Assembly (NCBI GenBank): GCA_038025085.1
Contig: CM076142.1
Location: 32,084,001-32,148,000, forward strand
DNA length: 64,000 nucleotides
DNA from: Tetragonia tetragonoides
Lineage: Eukaryota > Streptophyta > Magnoliopsida > Caryophyllales > Aizoaceae
Direction: 5' to 3'
Shown here: positions 56,201 to 64,000 of the stretch, one piece after another
Layout of the letters: each line of letters opens with the position of its first letter
How positions within the stretch are numbered: the first letter of the stretch is position 1
Position numbers and translations under genes: made by a program
The notes under the pieces: model-generated
The model's input: the letters and a program-made list of their open reading frames with translations, nothing else
Database searches by the model: none
What the model was told of the DNA's origin: nothing

Positions 56201-58391
56201 GTCCTTCCTCCATCAGATTAGACTTCCCTCACTATGTCCTCAATTCCCTTTATTCACTTTTATTTGGAAGTCTAAGGTTCCATTAAAGGTACGTGCTTTT
56301 GTGTGGACTCTGGTGCTAGGTTGAACACTTATGATGTGGCGCAACGCCGGAGGCCTAGTTGGTCCCTTTTACCGGGGATTTGTGTGATGTGTCGTCATGA
56401 TGGGGAGAATTGTTTGCATCTGTTTTTGTTGTGTGAGTTTGCCAGGTCCTCATGGGATAAGTTGCTGTGTGGGGAGAGTTTTGTGTGTCCTTCATTTTGA
56501 CTTGCCATTGCTTGTGCTCAGTTTTAATGTGGTGATGTTTAAAATGACGCAACTTAAGCTCCTCAAACCCGCCTGAGACAGGAGTAAACGGGGAGTCGTT
56601 TTTATTTAAATGTGTTGGTGCCGTTACTAACTTGTTATTGTATTCCCTTCAGTCCAGAGGCATGTGCAGCTATCTTGTGGAAAACTGCTAAAGCTTCGCC
56701 TAAGGTTAGTACACTTTATTCAATTTGTAGAGGTGAATGCAATGTGAGCTATAGTTTGTTGGTGCTAACTGTTTTTGTTTCCCTCACACGAAGGCTGCAG
56801 AAAAGCTGAGAATAACTGCTGGAGAGTTGTGCAAGTTGCAAGTTGCAGATGGAATCATTCCTGTAATGAATTTTTCCACTATACTTGGAGCTTCATTTTC
56901 AATTATCTTATTTTATATTATTGGTTGAACCATCATGCATCCAATCTTGTCGAACTCCACACCCTACCCCCAAAAAACAGAAAAGAAAAAGGAAAATCCA
57001 AAGAAAACAGAAAGGAGTCTGGCTCGTTTGATGGTGCAGTTTCTGTAGATCCTGAAGTTGATATGCTTATACATTTGCTTCCTTGGCAGGAGCCGCTTGG
57101 GGGTGCACATGCAGATCCATCTTGGACATCACAACAGATTAGAAAGGCAATAGTGGATTCAATGGAGGTAAGTAGTCGCGACATTCCGGAATCGTTTTGG
57201 CACCTGTGTGGTGTTTTTGTTTAAAATTTTGAAAGACGTGATTGTCCTTTACAGGAGCTTGCCAACCTGGACACCCAAGAACTTTTACAACACAGGAATA
57301 AGAAATTCCGTAAACTTGGTGGTTTTCAAGAAGGTATCCCAGTTGATCCAAAGAAATCAATGAACATGAAGAAGAAAGAGGAACCACTTCCAAGCATGAC
57401 TTCAAGCCTGGAGCTTGAGGGTGAGGTTGAAAAACTGAAGGAGCAGATCCTGAAGAGCAAGGATTTGTCCGCAGAAACTCCTAACTTGGGTCTAGATGAG
57501 ATGATAGAGAAACTAAAGCTGGAGATTGACCAAGAATTTTCTGAAGCTGCTAAAGCCTTAGGTGTGAAGGACAAACTATTGAAGTTGCGGGAAGAACTTA
57601 CCAAAGCTCGGAATTCTCAGGAAGAACTTGTGCACCCAGCGCTGCAAGACAAGGTTGAGAGGTTTAAGGATGAGTTCAATCAACGTCTGTCCACAGCTCC
57701 GAATTATTCAAGTCTGACCTATAAGCTCGAGATGCTGAAAGAATTATCCAAGGCCAAAAGACTTTCAGAGACAAACACCCAGTCTGCTATATTAAAGCAG
57801 GAAGTAAACAAGAGATTTAATGAGGTAGCAAGTCGTCCTGATTTGAAGGCGAAGGTTGAAATGCTCAAGTCTGAAATTGAAAAATCCGGTGCGTCCACGT
57901 TTGACGATTTGGACCAAGGACTGAAGAAGAGGATCATGGAAGTGAAGGTAGAGATAGAATCCGAATTTGCAAGTTCGCTCAAGTCTTTAGATTTCGATCT
58001 AGAGATTGTAAAATCAAACGCTACGGGCTCTGTTGAGGGAAGCTTACCCTCAAACATAACAAGCATGGTTGGAGAATTGGATGAAGAAATACAGAGTATA
58101 ATCGAAAGCACTGTCAACTCATCAGATCTAAAGAACAAAATTGATTTGCTGAAGTCAGAGGCAGAAAAGGCAGAATTGAACCCTGATGAAGAATCGCAAA
58201 ATAGAATTCAAGCTCTGATACAAGAGATAAAGGAGAGCCTCGCAGAGGCCCTGAGCACATCTGAGTTAATTGAGAAGCATGAAAAGGTGAAAGCAGAGAT
58301 TGGTAAAGTAGTAGAGTCAGATGAGAGTTCAAGTAGAAGTCCAAACAGCGAATCAAGAGTGGAGGTTGGAGCTGAGAGCAGCTATGCTTAG
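48659..58391 (+). CDS. CAC3: Plastid acetyl-CoA carboxylase carboxyltransferase subunit alpha
   Basis: Exons are 48659-48994, 49130-49204, 54618-54725, 54854-55014, 55366-55480, 55556-55710, 56653-56704, 56794-56862, 57090-57167 and 57255-58391, all GT-AG and in frame, giving 761 aa. Residues 1-60 are Ser-rich and basic, as for a chloroplast transit peptide. The carboxyltransferase core (about 95-385) has [37 protein letters not shown] (about 247-265) and GEGGSGG (289-295), the oxyanion-holding glycines. The last exon encodes a charged, coiled-coil-rich extension (about 400-750) typical of plant alpha subunits. With CAC1, CAC2 and plastid accD it forms heteromeric ACCase in the stroma, making malonyl-CoA for fatty acid synthesis. 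Intron 2 is 5.4 kb and contains SINEs and a 590-bp tandem triplication; intron 6 holds a LINE fragment. No lesion was seen. Confidence 0.96.
49455..49546 (+). mobile_element. SINE fragment in CAC3 intron 2
   Basis: ATGCAGGGTTAAGGTTGCAA followed by CCTCGCCATAGGCAGGAGCC resembles the tail of the AU SINE group, with its GGGTAAGG.TGCGTACA core and GGCGGGAGCC repeat. The 5-prime part and target duplication were not resolved. Confidence 0.5.
50179..50213. repeat. (CA)n(TA)n microsatellite
   Basis: A compound dinucleotide run in CAC3 intron 2. Confidence 0.9.
50247..50627. mobile_element. MITE-like element in CAC3 intron 2
   Basis: Imperfect terminal inverted repeats of about 45 bp: AACCAAATGACGGTTTTGGC...CTAATCTGTTAG against the complement of GTAACAGAATTAGCC...AAACCGTTTGGTCTC. 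No transposase or clear target duplication was found. Confidence 0.5.
51012..52780 (+). repeat. About 590-bp unit in three tandem copies, CAC3 intron 2
   Basis: Units start at 51012, 51601 and 52191 (TTTGGAARTTGTTAARTATA) and are nearly identical. Unit 3 continues past the unit end into an AU-type SINE tail. An older partial copy lies at about 50775-50945 and a diverged one at about 53440-53710. Each unit ends TTATTTATTGTGAAGTTGCC. Confidence 0.9.
52700..52925 (+). mobile_element. AU-type SINE continuing from the last tandem unit
   Basis: GGTCAAACGGAAACAGCCTC, GGTAAGCCTGCGTACAACCG and GGCGGGAGCC...GGCACCGGGGTAATG match the element at 20164-20419 in order. The tail is TTAATG/GTAATG repeats. 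The part before 52780 is shared with every tandem unit. Confidence 0.7.
53040..53140 (+). mobile_element. AU-type SINE 3-prime fragment
   Basis: GGGTAAGGCTGCGTACAACC, GGCGGGAGCCTCTTTGGAGG and a GTAATGTTGAATG tail nearly repeat the sequence at 52830-52920. It is either a second insertion or a local duplication. Confidence 0.65.
53918..54082 (+). mobile_element. tRNA-derived SINE in CAC3 intron 2
   Basis: The A box is GGTAGCTCAGCTGGTAAGAC and the B box is AGGTTCGAGCCTCC. It shares CACTGGAGG...CCTGGTCG with the SINE at 12598 and has an A9 tail. Likely target duplication is AAGACTGTTT (53907) and AAGATTGTTT (54083). Confidence 0.8.
54093..54617. other. End of CAC3 intron 2
   Basis: T-rich intron sequence leading to the acceptor at 54617; no element was recognised. 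Confidence 0.6.
56145..56520 (+). mobile_element. LINE zf-RVT fragment in CAC3 intron 6
   Basis: [19 protein letters not shown] (about 56265) and, after a shift, [18 protein letters not shown] match the LINE at 22317-23101 closely. It lies in sense orientation. Ends and target duplication were not resolved. Confidence 0.75.
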
Positions 58392-58756
58392 TGAGTTCGT
58401 TGATCTGTTCTCCTTTTACATCTTCATTTTGTCCATTTGTTTTAATTTCTTCCTTAGGCTCCAGGAAAATGCAGAACTCTGAAGGCTTATGTTATTCAAT
58501 GGGAGATGACCGGCGAATACTGCCTTTATTTTTAGGGCCTCTTTAGTAGGTGATACATCATACGTCGTATTGCTCTGAATTACCTTAAACGTGCAAAGTT
58601 GCCATTGTTCTTGTTATTTATGGTTCTGCTTTATTGCAGTTTTACTGTTTTATGCATTGTGAGAACTTGGCACCTTCGTTTTTTGGTTACTGTATCGCAG
58701 TGGAATGCGTAAACCGTAAAGTTGAGTAATGGCAAGTTGTTTTTGTTAAGATTTCA
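58392..58756 (+). other. 3-prime UTR and flank of CAC3
   Basis: T-rich sequence after the stop, consistent with a 3-prime UTR. No single poly(A) signal stands out. Confidence 0.5.
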
Positions 58757-59046
58757 ATTAGGGGGATGGGATGGCAATGTAGTCCACACCCGATCCAAAT
58801 CCTTTTAAAGAAAATCCGACTATGAATTTAATGGGTACGGATTCAAAGTAAGATCCAACCCCGATTATAATCCGGGTCCGACAGGTATGTCGTATGTGGT
58901 CCGACTAGATGAAAAAGTTGGAATCTAATCCGGCAAAAGAAAGTCAAGACTCTGAATCAGATTATATAAATCCGAATCCAAATAGTGGCGGATCATATTT
59001 AGATCCTGGCAAATTCGACATAGATCTGATCCATTGCTATCCCTAC
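58757..59046. mobile_element. Possible old hAT-type MITE
   Basis: TAGGGGGATGGGATGGCAAT on the left and the complement of CATTGCTATCCCTA on the right resemble the ends of the hAT elements here. No matching 8-bp duplication was found. Confidence 0.4.
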
Positions 59047-59995
59047 AAAATACAAATAAAGTAATGCTCTATTTGGATAGGCTCATTTCATTTCAAATTT
59101 TGTATTTGGCCGAAAGTTGGTGTTAGATATCCTAAGTATCTGAGTTCTGAATACAGGTGAAGCGAACTAATTTTTAAACAAATGTGAACTTGATATTTGA
59201 AATACAAGGTCAAAAAGTCTTAATTTCAAATCCAGTTCGACCATATTCCTAACCCTCCTCACAACCGCGTGGTCATAAACACAAAACTTTAACTTCAACT
59301 TGAACGCCTTGAAGCATCAAGGGAGCCACAAATCTCTCAACCCCTATCTTGACAATCTCACTTCTCCATTGCCTTTGTTGTTCGCGCTAACATGGATCTT
59401 TGAAGTCCAATTCTCTCTACTCTCATTTTGTGGAAAAGGCAAACATTGAGAGACTAGTAGGGATATGAAGTTGACTAGTACAATTCAAGAATCCAAGCCA
59501 CATTCTCATCATTTTTTTACAAACAAAAATTTCTCCCAATAATCTGGAATTAAAATTTCACGGTTTTCCAAACATTGAAATTGGATTTCAATGCCTAGAT
59601 TTGAAATTCTGAAATTTTTTCATAGCATTTCAATTAAAATTAGGTATCCAAACACACTTTGAACGACTTTAAAATACTTTAGAATAACAAAATATCCAAG
59701 ACAAGGATTTACATAAACACAGCGACGATCTCATTTAGATTAGTTGATTTTCATATTTCAGTCATCGTGAATCACTACCCAAATCATTTATCTAACAATA
59801 TCCACTGAATTGAGGTAAAACCATAATCAATTGTAAGTGAACCAATTTGTAGGTAAATTGATGTCCATTCTCTTCTCCATACATGAGGTCTCTTGAGCTT
59901 GCTCTTAATCCGTTCATCTCCTATATGTGTAGTGGGGTTGGGGTGATATAATAAAACGAATCACAATTATCTTCTAAGCAAAACCACATAGCATC
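59047..59995. other. Intergenic sequence between convergent CAC3 and DET2
   Basis: AT-rich with no ORF. CTATTTGGATAGG at about 59070 and TATCCAAACACAC near 59645 could be termini of a degenerate MITE, not convincingly. Confidence 0.4.
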
Positions 59996-60035
59996 ACAAA
60001 TTCACAATTCACAATTCACAATTCACAATTCATTC
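59996..60035. repeat. ATTCACA tandem repeat downstream of DET2
   Basis: About five ATTCACA / ACAATTC units just beyond the DET2 stop; low complexity. Confidence 0.75.
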
Positions 60036-60088
60036 ACATATGAATAAATATCTGATTTTAATTTATTACATTACATAAAATGACCATC

Positions 60089-60877
60089 TCAGTACAAGAA
60101 TGGAATAACAGCTTTCCTGTGCTTGGGATAATCCTCCCCAAACTTGTCCAAATACCACCTGTGATTAGCACACGCCCTAGGTACCAAATTAGCACAAGTA
60201 TACAAAAAGAACCCAAGCCCAGCCCAAGACCAAGTCATTAAAGCCCAACCCAACCACTCCACCATCTCTCCAAAATAATTCGGACAACTCACAACCTCAA
60301 ACAGCCCACCCTTAGGTATCTTATACCCACCACCTTGGGCCTTAAGGCTCACCAAAACCAAATCAGACCGTATATTCACCGCCATACCACTTAGAAAAAC
60401 CACCATACCACCGGCAAACCGCCACCAAAACCACTTATCGTTATCATACCCAAATCCACCATAGTGAGAGATCCACCTAGCTTGGACATAAGCATTGAGC
60501 ATGTTGAAAGAGAAAGCCATGAGTGCGATGGAGATCGGAAAACTGCCCGGAGATTTGCGGATACGGAGAGGGTAGATGCACGTGCGGTGGATGTAGTGGA
60601 CGAGGAAAACAGCGAGGAGAGAGAAAGAACGGAGAGTTGAGGCGGAGTTACCGAAGGGGTAGATGAGGAGCGAGAAAATGATGGTGGGGCTTTCCATTAG
60701 GAACCAGGCTAAATATGGGGAGATTGTAGGACCCCATCCTGAACGACGGTGACGACCATATGGAGCTTGGATGAATTGGAGAGAGAGGTATGTTGGGAGG
60801 ATGATTATGTAAAGAGTTAGTAAAGAGTAATGATAGAGTGATTGATCTGTTGATGGGGATAAGGATGGAGTTGTCAT
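60089..60877 (-). CDS. DET2: Steroid 5-alpha-reductase DET2 (brassinosteroid biosynthesis)
   Basis: A single exon of 262 aa, the length I recall for Arabidopsis DET2. The ATG at 60877 (MTTPSLSPSTDQS) was chosen over one 30 codons upstream because it gives the family length; the extra 30 residues are Gln/Asn-rich and unlike the family. Conserved stretches are FIQAPYGRHRRSGWGPTISP, AWFLMESPT, HYIHRTCIYPLR, NAYVQARWISHY, WFWWRFAGGMVVF, GGLFEVVSCPNYFGEMVEWL and the C-terminal KHRKAVIPFLY. Several hydrophobic segments indicate a multi-pass membrane protein, presumably in the ER. It reduces the delta-4 bond of campestenone-type steroids with NADPH, an early step toward campestanol and brassinolide. 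AATAAA lies about 20 nt past the stop on the minus strand (60062-60067). No lesion was found. Confidence 0.96.
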   Translation of the reverse strand: MTTPSLSPSTDQSLYHYSLLTLYIIILPTYLSLQFIQAPYGRHRRSGWGPTISPYLAWFLMESPTIIFSLLIYPFGNSASTLRSFSLLAVFLVHYIHRTCIYPLRIRKSPGSFPISIALMAFSFNMLNAYVQARWISHYGGFGYDNDKWFWWRFAGGMVVFLSGMAVNIRSDLVLVSLKAQGGGYKIPKGGLFEVVSCPNYFGEMVEWLGWALMTWSWAGLGFFLYTCANLVPRACANHRWYLDKFGEDYPKHRKAVIPFLY

Positions 60878-61086
60878 TGTTTTCTTGTTTTGGGGATTGA
60901 GACAGTGGGGTTGGTTGTTGATTTGTTGATGCTGGGAGCTCTCTGTTGATTTATGACCAAATCCCAACGGGAAGATTTCTCACCTTGGATTGGATTTTCA
61001 CAGGTTGATTTGTTGCCAAAAAAATACCACTTTTCACTATTTTCAGATTGTTGAGAAGTGCAGCCCCTTCTCAATCACTGACAGGC

Positions 61087-61282
61087 TAGTTCCACTGCCA
61101 ATTGGCAAACAGGGTTAGTGTCAGGAATTGTTTGGTTCACAAAATATATATAGATGGCAACTAAAAATGCTCACCTCGGCTCTGGCCTTAGCTTGACTAG
61201 TTGACTGTTCCTGAGTCGTGACTTTATGCTGCTGTAATTCTTCCACTTCCTTGCACCAAAAGTCGCAGAAGAGCTCTGAAAT
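61087..61282 (-). CDS. Putative last exons of an unidentified minus-strand gene
   Basis: On the minus strand, 61175-61282 is bordered by TTTCAG and GTGAGC and is open for 36 codons: ISELFCDFWCKEVEELQQHK, then VTTQEQSTSQAKARAE. A following acceptor (GGCAG at 61096-61100) joins in frame to TGGAACTAG, ending the protein at 61087. The acidic helix-forming sequence looks real but I could not place its family. Exons upstream of 61282 were not identified with confidence. It lies just upstream of DET2 on the same strand; its 3-prime UTR would overlap the DET2 promoter region. Confidence 0.45.
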
Positions 61283-63458
61283 CTGAAACAATGACGCAAA
61301 AATTATTGATTAAATTCCAGAAATGCAACAATTGGTTTAAATACCAATAAATCAGACAAACACACCCTGAGTCCCTGACCCACCCCAAAGTATAAATATA
61401 AAAAGCACAAAAAAATAGAGAAAAGAAAAGTATAGCTAGAGGTCCTCCCCACCCTAAACCTGAAAATCTCTTTCACCCTATAGGAGTTCATAACGGATAT
61501 CAAAAATAATAACCTTTTTTTAATTTTTTTTAATTTATTTATAAGCAAAATTGTACTAACATTTTGAACCTACAACAGTAAAGGGAGAACATTTCATTTC
61601 CCCACCAATTTCTGAACAATCCACAGTATCTTTCCAGAATGTCGCTGCATCAATCATTCTGTCAGAGAACTACAAACTTCATAAGTAACTCACCTAAGTA
61701 GCTCTGCCCAGATTCTGAATTTGATTTGAGTTTTCACACTTCTTTAAAAATCCATCCCCTCTATCTTTTCTAAAGTTGTTCAGAGTGCCCCTAAAAGCCC
61801 CAATTGAAAACTCAACAGAATCCACAAACCAGATGATAATTACACTACTTCAAGACTGAGGGAACACGGAGCCGCAATGAGGAAATAAACGGCAGAGAGC
61901 CAAACGGCAAGGAAAAGTGTTAGGAAATTCGATTAAACTGAACGCTAGAAAACAAAGGAAGAAAATTGCAATTTAGAAAATTCGGCTAAACACAAAAATC
62001 ATCAGCTAATCACACACAACTACTTTAAAATTTCTTCAAAAATTGTATATTGTACTCAGAAGAGGGACAAAGAGAGAAAGATTCTGGTGGACATAACCGA
62101 CCTTGAGGAGACAGGGGTACAGGCAGAGAGACGGATAGATAGCCTGCGGGTGGGTGGGATTGGCACAGAGAAGAGAGGAAGCAGAAAGGCACGGACTGCT
62201 TACAGGCGGTGTGTCAAGTGAAACTGAGAAGTGACAAAGGCCGAGAGCTGGAGGCAGTACAAACACACGTCTAGCGCTGATGCAAACAATGCACATGTTA
62301 TATAATTGTGAAACATACTGCTATATTTTTTGTATAACTGTACGAGTGTGAAATGCCCATGCATTAAGCACTGGCTAGGACTAAATTAACACATTAATAA
62401 GCAAATGTTTGTACTTGAGTATGTAAATAATCACATATCAAATAGAAGCAGTCAGTAATTCAAAGTGAGACAAAACAAATTGTTAGAATTTCATTTTCAT
62501 TTATTTTATTTTATTTTATTTGTTTGCTAATCTGTTAGTGTTTAGTTACAGTACACCAAATCCTTACAAATAAATATACAATCAGAAAATTATAATTGAT
62601 ATAACAGCTCACTGTATCTGTCATATTCCCTGACCCTTGACAAAAAGGGAGCTCATTTAGCTCAACAAATAAAGCGATATTCCAAATATCAATTATTGAT
62701 TTATCTCGAGCAACGAATATATAGCTGCTAGCTGCTCCATCTGAGGAACGTCTTTTAAGTTCAGCAATAATACAACAGGCTTCCACTGGTTTTATATGTA
62801 CCCAAGTACTGAAGTAAGTGATATTCAAAATATCTCGCAAATAACTGACTGATGGGGAAAATCTCAGAAGCCCAAATGCAATGCACTAAAGGTGCTAAGA
62901 TAAGAAATATAACAGATACATACCAACATGGTTATCTATATCCATGCAGATAAAGGTAGGTCAAAAACAATCTTTCAAGTGCAAAATTATTGGCAGCTGG
63001 AGTCTAATATTTTGACAGATCATAGTTGGCCATAATTCATTGCGCTTAGGGAGTTGGTTCCTCTAAAGCATGCAGTTCCGACATAATGCTAGTCCATACA
63101 ATTTACCATTCAGAAACTAAAAAGCATCTCTTTTTCTTTTGTCCCCTTAGTTTATCTGGTAATTGAACAACACAACCAAGATAGAAGCAGAAAATCAAAC
63201 CCACCAAGTAAAAACGAAAGAGAAAACTAGTAGAAATCATATTGTATTGGAGAACTGAAAAGGACTTTAACCACATAGAACTCAAGCAGTTGAGATTCTC
63301 ATTTACAACCAAAAATAACTAGCATGTTAAGTAGAAGGGACACAATTCTTTTTCATTAACGTCTCAAACATTTTTTCTCCAGGCTAGTAGAATTTTAGCA
63401 CAAAAACAGCTCTACTCCTGCTCTTGTAGTGTGTAGAACGAGCAACAGTGCCAAGAGA
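61283..63458. other. Probable intron or upstream part of the unidentified gene
   Basis: Minus-strand ORFs at 62036-62296 and 62535-62840 have no family likeness and no convincing exon borders. An ATTTT run is near 62490-62520. I see no transposon ends. Confidence 0.35.
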
Positions 63459-63590
63459 TTGCAACAACCACAACAACAACAACAACCCAGTAAGTATCCC
63501 GCCTAGGGCGGGGTCTGGGGAGGTCCAGATGTACGCAGTACTACCCCTAACTAGTCGCCTAGAAGAGAGACTGTTTCCGAAAGACCCACA
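63459..63590 (-). mobile_element. AU SINE, minus strand
   Basis: On the minus strand: CTTTCGGAAACAGTCTCTCT, AGTACTGCGTACATCTGGAC, CCCAGACCCCGCCCTAGGCG, and a tail ACTGGGTTGTTGTTGTTGTT. The GGAAACAGCCTCT / TGCGTACA / ACTGGGT(TTG)n order is the diagnostic AU SINE structure known across flowering plants. The tRNA-like head beyond 63590 is replaced by T runs. Confidence 0.8.
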
Positions 63591-64000
63591 AAAACTTTTT
63601 TTTTTTTTTTTTTAAATACATTTGCAAAAAGGGTTTTTTTTTTTTTTTTTTTTTTTTGGGGTAATAAAAAAAGCAATAAAGGATGATCAAAAGGGCAAGA
63701 GAAGTAAAGCAGTAAACATACTAACACAAGATATTACTAAATGAACAAGAGATTGCATGGATCATAAATGGTAAACCGCACGAATCAAAATGGTAAAACG
63801 TCTGATTTTATACGTGATAGAAGCACGCCATTCATCTTTTTCCAATCAGATAAACTAAGGGCTTGTATTTGTCACAAGCCAATTTTATTTCCTAATCAGT
63901 TCCTTTTTGGTTTATGACATATAATTTCCCTCCAGCTCACTAGTTCGTGATATGTCCACACTTGACTTGACAGTGAGCACTACAGTTCTAACATATATGT
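63591..64000. other. T-rich runs and unassigned sequence
   Basis: Two long T tracts (63596-63613, 63634-63657), then AT-rich DNA without ORFs. Confidence 0.5.

Noticed and set aside
62036..62296. 86-aa Cys/Pro-rich minus-strand ORF
   Set aside because: No splice context, no domain, and purine-rich DNA explains the composition.

Overview
This window is nuclear DNA from a TE-rich eudicot plant. The evidence is three spliced or single-exon host genes of typical plant families, GT-AG introns, plant LTR elements with tRNA-type primer sites, plant LINEs carrying RNase H, tRNA-derived SINEs, MITEs, hAT, Mutator and Helitron remains. Nothing prokaryotic or organellar is present. I could not fix the family or genus from the sequence.

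Host genes. (1) An OTU-domain deubiquitinase, minus strand, 8 coding exons spread over 13347-30869, protein 224 aa, which I assign to OTU3. (2) The plastid acetyl-CoA carboxylase carboxyltransferase alpha subunit (CAC3/accA), plus strand, 10 coding exons at 48659-58391, protein 761 aa. (3) Steroid 5-alpha-reductase DET2, minus strand, one exon at 60089-60877, protein 262 aa. (4) The probable 3-prime end of one more minus-strand gene, unidentified, at 61087-61282. OTU3 and CAC3 are divergent across 17.8 kb that is almost all transposons; CAC3 and DET2 are convergent. From memory, the Arabidopsis orthologues are At2g38025, At2g38040 and At2g38050, so the window seems to keep an ancient gene order stretched by repeats.

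Layout. 1-3457: one end of a Ty3/gypsy element (gag, primer site, whole 5-prime LTR, minus strand). 3.6-4.4 kb: Stowaway MITE, a 54-bp tandem repeat and a LINE scrap. 5.0-11.9 kb: a nearly full-length but mutated LINE. 12.6-12.9 kb: a SINE with a 17-bp target duplication and a Helitron 3-prime end. 13.3-30.9 kb: OTU3, whose introns hold LINEs, SINEs, MITEs, a hAT element and a Copia element split by later insertions. 31.0-32.7 kb: Harbinger-like element containing a hAT element that carries a piece of a flavonoid-type reductase gene. 32.7-37.4 kb: a Mutator-like element whose transposase reading frame runs into an OTU protease domain. 37.7-48.2 kb: a long (TAA)n array, a second Mutator-type remnant, nested LINEs, a hAT element inserted in a Helitron 3-prime hairpin, a 565-bp fold-back element and a long-TIR element ending about 500 bp upstream of CAC3. 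48.7-58.4 kb: CAC3, with a 590-bp tandem triplication in its second intron. 60-61.3 kb: DET2 and the unknown neighbour; the rest is AT-rich sequence with a SINE near 63.5 kb.

The host genes do not form one pathway: CAC3 supplies malonyl-CoA for plastid fatty acid synthesis, DET2 acts in brassinosteroid synthesis, and OTU3 is a cysteine-type deubiquitinase. The strongest candidate for something little described is the Mutator transposase plus OTU protease element at 32.7-37.4 kb. Next are the reductase fragment carried by a hAT element, and a LINE flanked by a 140-bp direct repeat with a fold-back at its 3-prime end.
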